The position numbers and the translations under genes were made by a program. A DNA stretch of 10,094 nucleotides, taken from positions 1 to 10,094 of the forward strand of contig JAAOZY010000299.1 of the NCBI GenBank assembly GCA_012274205.1, written 5' to 3'. Shown piece after piece: positions 5,277 to 10,094 of this stretch; position 1 is the first letter of the stretch; each line of letters opens with the position of its first letter. Below the pieces are notes generated by a model. That model made no database searches and was not told the DNA's origin. It saw only the letters and a list, made by a program, of their open reading frames with translations. Source of the DNA: Betaproteobacteria bacterium. GTDB lineage: Bacteria; Pseudomonadota; Gammaproteobacteria; Burkholderiales; SG8-39.

Positions 5277-6020
5277 ATGCAGATCAATCCGCCTTTCGGC
5301 TACTCCGAAATCGTCCCGCTGTACAAGAACAACAAGGTCAGGCTGCCCGTGCCGGGCGCGCTGCCCGAATTCTGCAGGACGCTCAACGCGATTCCGGTCA
5401 GCTACAGCGAGTTCACCGTCGCCTGCCGCGACTACCCGCTGGTGTTCACCAGCGGCGACGATGGCAAATCCTACGCGCCGGTGGCGGTGCTGGGGCTCAC
5501 CAACGGCGAGAACCTGTTCCTCGCCCACGGCGCCTGGGACGCGGGCGTGTACCTGCCGGCCTACGTGCGCCGCCACCCCTTCTGCATGGCGCGCGTGAAC
5601 CTCGACCAGGTGGAGCAGGCCGACCGGCTGATCTGCGTCGAGAAGGATTTCCTCGACGACAAAGGCGAATCCATGTTCGATGCCGACGGCGAAGCGCTGC
5701 CGAAATGGCAGCCGATCGAAAAGCTGCTGCGCGAGTACGAAGCGGACCTGGAGCGCAGCCGCGAGATGTCGGCCATCCTCGCAGACTATGCGCTGCTCGA
5801 GCCGTTCGCGATGCAGGCCAAGACCAATGCCGGCGAGGCGATGAACCTCACCGGCATGCACCGCGTGGACGAGAAGAAGCTGGAGTTCCTCAACGCGAGC
5901 CAGCTGAAAAATCTGATCAAGAAAGGCGTGCTGGGCCGCATCTATGCCCACCTGATATCGCTGGACAACTTCGCGCGGCTGCTGGATCGGCGCGCTGCGC
6001 GCGCACCTGCTGTAGCGTAA
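5277..6020 (+). CDS. SapC family protein
   Basis: The 247-residue protein matches the SapC family, named after a gene in an S-layer locus of Campylobacter; its biochemical role is unknown in most bacteria. Typical pieces are IVPLYKNNKVRLPV near the N-terminus, FTVACRDYPLVF (about 46-57), YAPVAVLGL, GENLFLAHGAWDAGVYLPAY (78-97), VRRHPFCMARV and CVEKDFLDDKGESMFDADGE. The C-terminal third (about 190-237) is a helical domain ending in LKNLIKKGVLGRIYAHLISL. No signal peptide or membrane segment is seen, so it is probably cytosolic. Start supported by GGAG five bases upstream. It stands alone, divergent from the tRNA gene and convergent with sua5. Confidence 0.9.
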   Translation: MQINPPFGYSEIVPLYKNNKVRLPVPGALPEFCRTLNAIPVSYSEFTVACRDYPLVFTSGDDGKSYAPVAVLGLTNGENLFLAHGAWDAGVYLPAYVRRHPFCMARVNLDQVEQADRLICVEKDFLDDKGESMFDADGEALPKWQPIEKLLREYEADLERSREMSAILADYALLEPFAMQAKTNAGEAMNLTGMHRVDEKKLEFLNASQLKNLIKKGVLGRIYAHLISLDNFARLLDRRAARAPAVA

Positions 6021-6042
6021 GCGTCGCCTCCCCTCACCCTGG

Positions 6043-6068
6043 CCCTCTCCCCGCTCGCGGGGAGAGGG
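6043..6068. terminator. Strong stem-loop between convergent genes, intergenic repeat type
   Basis: CCCTCTCCCCG (6043-6053) and CGGGGAGAGGG (6058-6068) form a perfect 11-bp stem with loop CTCG, between the convergent sapC-family and sua5 genes. Together with the preceding CCTCACCCTGG it looks like the CCCTCTCC/GGAGAGGG intergenic repeat common in proteobacterial genomes. It could serve both genes as a terminator, but has no T-tract. Confidence 0.55.
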
Positions 6069-6078
6069 AACCTGTGCT

Positions 6079-7065
6079 TCAGTCCGAGGACGCTCGATTC
6101 AGCCTGTCGTTCACGCCCTGCCACTCCGGCACCGGCGGCGGCGCTTCCACCAGGATCGCGTCGCAGCCGAGCGCATCCAGCCGGCGCAGGCTGGCGTAGA
6201 GCTCGTGCGCATAGGGTGCGACCGCGCGCGGCGCCTCCTGCCAATGGACTTGGTGCAGGCCTTCGGGCGCTTCGGCGCGCGCGAGCACGGCGAGCTTTTT
6301 CGCGCGCAGCGCGGAGAGCCGCGCCTGCAACTCCGCCGCCGGCACGAGGAACAGCGGCGTGCGCGGCGCGTAGTGGCTGTCCAGCGCGCCGGGCGCGCGC
6401 GGCGCGGCCGCATCGGCCGCCCCGACCTCCGCGCCCAGCACCGCCGCCACTTGCGCCGGCGTGATCTGCCCGGGGCGCAAGAGCACCGCGCGGCCGCGCG
6501 ACAGGTCGATGATGGTGGATTCAATGCCGACCTCGCACTCGCCGCCGTCGAGCACCCAGTCGAGCGCGGCGCCGAACTCTGCGCGCACATGCTCGGCCGT
6601 GGTCGGGCTGATGCGCCCGAACTTGTTGGCCGAGGGCGCCGCCACGCCGCTGTAGCTGCGCCCGCCGGCGGCACCGGCAAAGGCGCGCAGCAATGCGAGC
6701 GCGACCGGATGCCCGGGAATGCGCAGGCCCACGCTGCCCTGGCCGCCGGTGACGCAGTCGGGCACGCCCGCGGCGCGCTTCAGCACCAGGGTGAGCGGGC
6801 CGGGCCAGAATGCCGCGGCGAGCTGCTGCGCCGCCTCGGGAATATCCGCCGCCCACAGCGGCAGCTGCGCCACATCGGACAGATGCACGATCAGCGGGTG
6901 ATTCTGCGGCCGGCCCTTGGCGGCGAATATGTTCGCCACCGCGGCCGCATTGGCGGCATCGGCGCCCAGGCCGTACACGGTCTCGGTGGGAAAGGCCACC
7001 AGGCCGCCGGCCCTGAGGATCGCAGCGGCGCGTTCGATCTCGGCCGGGTCGGGATGGGAAGTCAT
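6079..7065 (-). CDS. sua5: L-threonylcarbamoyladenylate synthase (Sua5/YwlC type)
   Basis: The enzyme makes threonylcarbamoyl-AMP from threonine, bicarbonate and ATP, the first step of the universal t6A37 modification of ANN-decoding tRNAs, in the cytosol. The 328-residue length shows the two-domain Sua5 form rather than the short TsaC form. The YrdC-like domain (about 1-212) carries FPTETVYGLG (25-34), the KGR motif (50-52) with RPQNHPLIVH, FWPGPLTLVL and PSAN (144-147). After a linker with SHYAP (230-234) comes the Sua5 domain. A small insert, AGAAGGRSYS (about 130-139), precedes GVAAPSAN where relatives are usually shorter. Start at 7065 fits the family; its GAGGGAG lies about 12 bases away, a long spacing. 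It is the last gene of the minus-strand fba-purE-purC-sua5 run, 58 bases after purC. Confidence 0.95.
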   Translation of the reverse strand: MTSHPDPAEIERAAAILRAGGLVAFPTETVYGLGADAANAAAVANIFAAKGRPQNHPLIVHLSDVAQLPLWAADIPEAAQQLAAAFWPGPLTLVLKRAAGVPDCVTGGQGSVGLRIPGHPVALALLRAFAGAAGGRSYSGVAAPSANKFGRISPTTAEHVRAEFGAALDWVLDGGECEVGIESTIIDLSRGRAVLLRPGQITPAQVAAVLGAEVGAADAAAPRAPGALDSHYAPRTPLFLVPAAELQARLSALRAKKLAVLARAEAPEGLHQVHWQEAPRAVAPYAHELYASLRRLDALGCDAILVEAPPPVPEWQGVNDRLNRASSD

Positions 7066-7078
7066 CGCCAGATGCTAC

Positions 7079-7118
7079 TCCCTCGCCCGCGTCAGGGGGA
7101 GAGGGGCGATGCGAGGGA
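7079..7118 (-). promoter_or_regulatory. Stem-loop between purC and sua5 covering the sua5 Shine-Dalgarno
   Basis: TCCCTCGC (7079-7086) and GCGAGGGA (7111-7118) are exact reverse complements with a 24-base loop. On the minus strand the hairpin starts six bases after the purC stop and its second arm contains the GAGGGAG upstream of sua5. It could be a weak terminator, or it could limit sua5 translation. The loop carries GGGGGAGAGGGG, like the repeat at 6043-6068. Confidence 0.4.
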
Positions 7119-7123
7119 AAGGT

Positions 7124-8005
7124 TCAGGACGAGAGCAGGCGCAGCGCTTCGCGGTACTTCTCCGCGGTCCTGGCGATGATGTCGGCCGGCAGGCGCGGCG
7201 CCGGCGCTTTTTTGTTCCACGGCTGCTTCTCCAGCCAGTCGCGCACGAACTGCTTGTCGAACGAAGGCGGGCTCATGCCGACCTTGTACTGGTCCATCGG
7301 CCAGAAGCGCGAGGAATCCGAGGTGAGGATCTCGTCGATCAGGTGGACGCGGCCGTCGCCGTCGGTGCCGAACTCGAATTTGGTGTCGGCGATGATGATG
7401 CCGCGCGTGGCGGCGAACTCGGCCGCGTGGGTGTAGAGCGAAATCGACGCATCGCGCACCTGGCGCGCGGCCTCGATGCCGATGCGCGCCTCGGCCTCGG
7501 CATAGGAGATGTTCTCGTCGTGGTGGCCCGCCGGCGCCTTGGTCGAAGGCGTGAACAGGGTCTGCGGCAGCTTTTGCGCTTCGCGCAGGCCCTTGGGCAG
7601 TGCGATGCCGCACAGCGCGCCGGTCTGCTGGTAGTCCTTCCAGCCCGAGCCGATGAGGTAGCCGCGCACGATCGCTTCGATCGTCAACGGCTTCATTTTC
7701 TTCACCACCATGGCGCGCCCGCGCACCTGCGCGCGCTCGGCTTCGCCCTGCACCACCGTTTCCGGGTCGATGCCGGTCATGTGGTTGGGCACGAGGTGGC
7801 CCAGTTTCGCGAACCAGAAGTTCGACAGCGCGGTGAGCGTTTCCCCCTTGCCCGGGATCGGATCGTCGAGGATGACGTCGAAGGCGGACAGGCGGTCGGT
7901 CTGGATCACCAGCAGCCGGTCCTCGCCCACGGCGTAGATGTCGCGCACCTTGCCGCGGTGCAGGAAAGGCAGGCTTTTGATGGAGGTTTGCAATAAGGTG
8001 GTCAT
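7124..8005 (-). CDS. purC: SAICAR synthetase (phosphoribosylaminoimidazolesuccinocarboxamide synthase)
   Basis: PurC joins aspartate to CAIR with ATP to give SAICAR in de novo purine synthesis, in the cytosol. The 293-residue protein has the ATP-binding opening LPFLHRGKVRDIYAVGEDRL (12-31) and SAFDVILDDPIPGKG (40-54). Other signatures are the substrate-site IEAIVRGYLIGSGWKDY, DTKFEFG and IDEILTSDSSRFWP. This length is the bacterial/fungal-like long form, not the roughly 240-residue form of many other bacteria. ATG at 8005 is chosen because family homology starts at MTTLLQTSIKSLPFLHRGKV; the open frame extends 56 codons further but that part overlaps purE antisense-like sequence with no homology. 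The Shine-Dalgarno is weak (GAGACGAAAGCG before ATG). It follows purE after 73 bases. Confidence 0.96.
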   Translation of the reverse strand: MTTLLQTSIKSLPFLHRGKVRDIYAVGEDRLLVIQTDRLSAFDVILDDPIPGKGETLTALSNFWFAKLGHLVPNHMTGIDPETVVQGEAERAQVRGRAMVVKKMKPLTIEAIVRGYLIGSGWKDYQQTGALCGIALPKGLREAQKLPQTLFTPSTKAPAGHHDENISYAEAEARIGIEAARQVRDASISLYTHAAEFAATRGIIIADTKFEFGTDGDGRVHLIDEILTSDSSRFWPMDQYKVGMSPPSFDKQFVRDWLEKQPWNKKAPAPRLPADIIARTAEKYREALRLLSS

Positions 8006-8078
8006 CGCTTTCGTCTCGGTGAGGTGAATCCGGATTGGCGCGGGCGCGCGCGCCCTGGGGCAGCGCGCAGCCTGCGCA

Positions 8079-8564
8079 TCAGAGTTCGGGCAGCTTCGCC
8101 CGCTTGACCTTGTCGGCCTGCGTCGCGCGGAACGCGCGCAAACGCGCGGCCAGCGCTGCGTCATTGAGCGCAAGCATCGCTACTGCGAACAGGCCCGCAT
8201 TGGCTGCGCCCGCCTCGCCGATGGCGAGCGTTGCAACCGGTATGCCCTTGGGCATCTGCACCATCGACAGCAGCGAGTCCAGGCCCTTCAGGTACTTCGA
8301 CGGGATCGGCACGCCCAGCACCGGCAGCAGCGTCTGCGCCGCGACCACGCCGGCGAGGTGCGCCGCGCCGCCGGCTCCGGCGATGAAGGCCTTGCAGCCG
8401 CGCTTTTCCATGTCCTGCATCCACTCGCCGAGTTCGACCGGGGTACGATGCGCCGACAGCGCGCGCGCCTCGTAGGCGACGCCAAAGTCCTTGAGCTGCT
8501 GCGCCGCTTCTTTCATCACCTCCCAGTCGGAGGTGCTGCCCATGACGATGCCTATCAGACTCAT
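8079..8564 (-). CDS. purE: N5-carboxyaminoimidazole ribonucleotide mutase
   Basis: PurE class I moves the carboxyl group of N5-CAIR to give CAIR, the substrate of PurC encoded next. The 161-residue length is normal. The sequence shows VMGSTSDWEVM (7-17), the catalytic loop SAHRTP (37-42, with His39), IAGAGGAAHLAGVVAA (61-76), GVPIPSKYLKGLDSLLSMVQ (84-103) and MPKGIPVATLAIG. One common position, HLPG, is HLAG here, a mild change. GGGAAG directly precedes the ATG, and GGAGG lies ten bases upstream. purK, encoding the enzyme that makes N5-CAIR and a frequent neighbour, is not adjacent on either side. The sequence looks class I, so a purK elsewhere in the genome is expected. Confidence 0.96.
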   Translation of the reverse strand: MSLIGIVMGSTSDWEVMKEAAQQLKDFGVAYEARALSAHRTPVELGEWMQDMEKRGCKAFIAGAGGAAHLAGVVAAQTLLPVLGVPIPSKYLKGLDSLLSMVQMPKGIPVATLAIGEAGAANAGLFAVAMLALNDAALAARLRAFRATQADKVKRAKLPEL

Positions 8565-8644
8565 CTTCCCGCCGCCTCCATAACATGCAACATGTGTTCA
8601 CAACCGCGCTGTCGGCGTCCGGCCGCAATCGCGGGCGGTCGCAT

Positions 8645-8659
8645 CCCCGCGAAGCGGGG
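8645..8659 (-). terminator. Small GC hairpin after fba
   Basis: CCCCGC and GCGGGG flank a 3-base loop, starting about 20 bases downstream of the fba stop. There is no T-tract, so it may only attenuate, or stabilise the 3' end of, the fba message before purE. Confidence 0.3.
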
Positions 8660-8681
8660 CCCCTGCTCCCTGCTCATGCGG

Positions 8682-9746
8682 CTATCTGACGACCTGGGCC
8701 AGATCGCCCGCACTGTAGCGCTGCGCCATCGCCTTCAGCGCCATGGGTTTGATCTTCGAGGCCATGCCGGCGCAGCCGAACTGCTCGTAGCGCTGCTTGC
8801 ACAGCGCCTTGGCCGCGGCGCGCGCGGGCTTGAGGTAATCGCGCGGGTCGAAGGCGCTCTTGTTCTCGTTCAGGAACTTGCGGATCGCCGCGGTCATGGC
8901 GAGGCGGATGTCGGTGTCGATGTTGATCTTGCGCACGCCGTGCTTGATGCCCTCCTGGATCTCCTCCACCGGCACACCGTAGGTTTCCTTCATTTCGCCG
9001 CCGTTGGCGCGGATGATCGCGAGCAGGTCCTGCGGCACCGAGGACGAACCGTGCATCACCAGGTGGGTATTCGGAATGCGCTTGTTGATCTGTTTGATGC
9101 GCTCGATCGCAAGGATGTCGCCGGTGGGCTTGCGCGTGAACTTGTAGGCGCCGTGCGAAGTGCCGATCGCAATCGCCAGGGCGTCGAGCTGGGTTTTCTT
9201 GACGAAGTCCGCCGCCTGGTCCGGGTCGGTCAGCAGCATTTCGCGCGTCATCTTGCCTTCGGCGCCGTGGCCGTCCTCCTTGTCGCCCTGCATGGTTTCG
9301 AGCGAGCCGAGGCAGCCGAGTTCGCCCTCGACGGTCACGCCAATCTTGTGCGCCTCACCGACCACCTTGCGCGTCACGTCGACGTTGTAGTCGTAATCGG
9401 CGATGGTCTTGCCGTCGTCGCGCAGGCTGCCGTCCATCATGACGCTGGAAAAGCCGAGCTTCATCGCCGATTCGCACACTGCGGGCGACTGGCCATGGTC
9501 CTGGTGCATCACGATGGGCACTTTCGGATAGGTCTCGATCGCGGCCTGGATCAGGTACTTGAGAAAGGTCTCGCCGGCGTATTTGCGCGCCCCGGCCGAG
9601 GCCTGCATGATCACCGGGCTGTCGGTCTCGCTGGCGGCCTCCATGATGGCCTGCACCTGCTCCAGGTTGTTGACGTTGAACGCGGGCAGGCCGTAGCCAT
9701 TCTCGGCGGCATGGTCCAATAGCTGGCGCATGGAAACGATGGGCAT
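8682..9746 (-). CDS. fba: Class II fructose-bisphosphate aldolase
   Basis: This zinc-dependent enzyme interconverts fructose-1,6-bisphosphate and the two triose phosphates, in glycolysis, gluconeogenesis and the Calvin cycle. The 354-residue protein belongs to the class II subtype whose members are often annotated as Calvin-cycle (CbbA-like) aldolases. Key parts are PAFNVNNLEQ (21-30), VMHQDHGQS (79-87; D83 the likely catalytic acid and H84 a zinc ligand), MDGSLRDDGKTI, VEGELGCLGSLE (139-150), GTSHGAYKF with zinc ligand H198, MHGSSSVP with zinc ligand H232, and KINIDTDIRLAMTAAIR. Residue roles are assigned by family analogy. Start supported by GAGGAG eight bases upstream (9755-9760). Downstream on the same strand come purE (117 bases away), purC and sua5. 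Confidence 0.97.
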   Translation of the reverse strand: MPIVSMRQLLDHAAENGYGLPAFNVNNLEQVQAIMEAASETDSPVIMQASAGARKYAGETFLKYLIQAAIETYPKVPIVMHQDHGQSPAVCESAMKLGFSSVMMDGSLRDDGKTIADYDYNVDVTRKVVGEAHKIGVTVEGELGCLGSLETMQGDKEDGHGAEGKMTREMLLTDPDQAADFVKKTQLDALAIAIGTSHGAYKFTRKPTGDILAIERIKQINKRIPNTHLVMHGSSSVPQDLLAIIRANGGEMKETYGVPVEEIQEGIKHGVRKINIDTDIRLAMTAAIRKFLNENKSAFDPRDYLKPARAAAKALCKQRYEQFGCAGMASKIKPMALKAMAQRYSAGDLAQVVR

Positions 9747-9754
9747 GATCTGTA

Positions 9755-9760
9755 CTCCTC
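9755..9760 (-). promoter_or_regulatory. Ribosome binding site of fba
   Basis: On the minus strand GAGGAG lies eight bases before the ATG at 9746 and fixes the start. Further upstream, TAGAAT (9837-9832) is a possible -10 box, but no matching -35 box is seen. Confidence 0.65.
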
Positions 9761-9929
9761 GAACTGGCTAGAAAATATCCCGGGGGCGCGCCTCCGGACC
9801 ACTGCCGCCGGGTGCGGCGGGAACAGCCACTATTCTACCGGAGACCGGGGGGCGGGTGGATTCCGGATGCGCCCGGCGGCGGGATCGACGCCCTCGGCGC
9901 GATCAGGCGCCTGGCGCGCTGCGCTTGGG

Positions 9930-10094
9930 CTAACCCTGCATTCCCCACTTGCGCACGGTGTGGATTTCGAGGTTCCGGAAAATAATGTTCTCCACCGCAA
10001 GCCCGATCATGATCACCGTGAACAGTCCGGCGAACACCGATGCGATGTTCAGCTCCATCTTGTTTTCGTAGATGAACCAGCCCAGACCGCCGGA
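9930..10094 (-). CDS. ABC transporter permease, C-terminal end (SsuC/TauC/NrtB type; 5' part outside window)
   Basis: A minus-strand frame enters at the window edge and reads 54 codons to TAG (9932-9930). The sequence GGLGWFIYENKMELNIASVF leads to AGLFTVIMIGLAVENIIF, followed by RNLEIHTVRKWGMQG. This is the usual ending of inner-membrane permeases of nitrate/sulfonate/taurine-type ABC importers: a short periplasmic helix with a GLG motif, a last membrane segment, and a basic cytoplasmic tail containing R-(x)n-RKW. The substrate cannot be judged from the tail. It is separated from fba by 183 bases and reads in the same direction, so read-through into fba is possible. Confidence 0.75.
   Translation of the reverse strand, partial: SGGLGWFIYENKMELNIASVFAGLFTVIMIGLAVENIIFRNLEIHTVRKWGMQG

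Noticed and set aside
8006..8173. 56-codon N-terminal extension of purC
   Set aside because: The composition is Arg/Ala/Pro-rich, it overlaps the end of purE, and PurC homology begins exactly at the ATG at 8005.
8358..9722. 454-codon plus-strand frame opposite fba and purE
   Set aside because: It is the antisense shadow of two certain genes in GC-rich DNA, with His/Arg/Leu-rich, unstructured composition.

Overview
The window is GC-rich, with Shine-Dalgarno-led genes. Its housekeeping block (class II fructose-bisphosphate aldolase, PurE, PurC and a Sua5-type tRNA-modification enzyme, all on the minus strand) points to a betaproteobacterium. This placement is inferred from gene content and order; I could not run a database search.

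Layout. Positions 3-917 (+) hold the last third of an RND efflux pump inner-membrane protein. It converges on a small SnoaL/NTF2-like gene (1091-1477, -). The 546-base gap up to a cupin gene (2024-2389, +) is a graveyard. It holds a minus-strand scrap of an alpha/beta-hydrolase (about 1630-1776) and a plus-strand second copy of the RND gene's 3' end (1834-1878). A 352-base gap without a convincing gene follows, containing a perfect 13-bp inverted repeat.

From about 2742 to 5051 (-) lies a wrecked type I restriction-modification locus. It has a 3' scrap of an unknown gene overlapping the hsdM start (ATGA), an hsdM with an in-frame TAA at codon 70 and a missing C-terminus, an apparently intact RelE/HigB-type toxin and HigA-type antitoxin pair, and an hsdS cut off after about 125 codons. 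No hsdR is visible. The toxin-antitoxin pair has its own promoter, which overlaps a perfect 18-bp palindrome, and the toxin mRNA is predicted to be leaderless. The M and S genes are dead while the pair looks alive, so the pair is probably what still maintains this island.

A tRNA-Ala(CGC) gene (5086-5161, -) borders the island with its 3' end facing it. Beyond it are a SapC-family gene (5277-6018, +) and the housekeeping block in minus-strand order fba, purE, purC, sua5. purK, which often accompanies purE, is absent from the block. The window ends inside an ABC-transporter permease gene (9930-10094, -).

I found no clearly new system. The points most worth a second look are the toxin-antitoxin pair inside the decaying restriction locus, its operator-promoter arrangement, and the duplicated RND tail.
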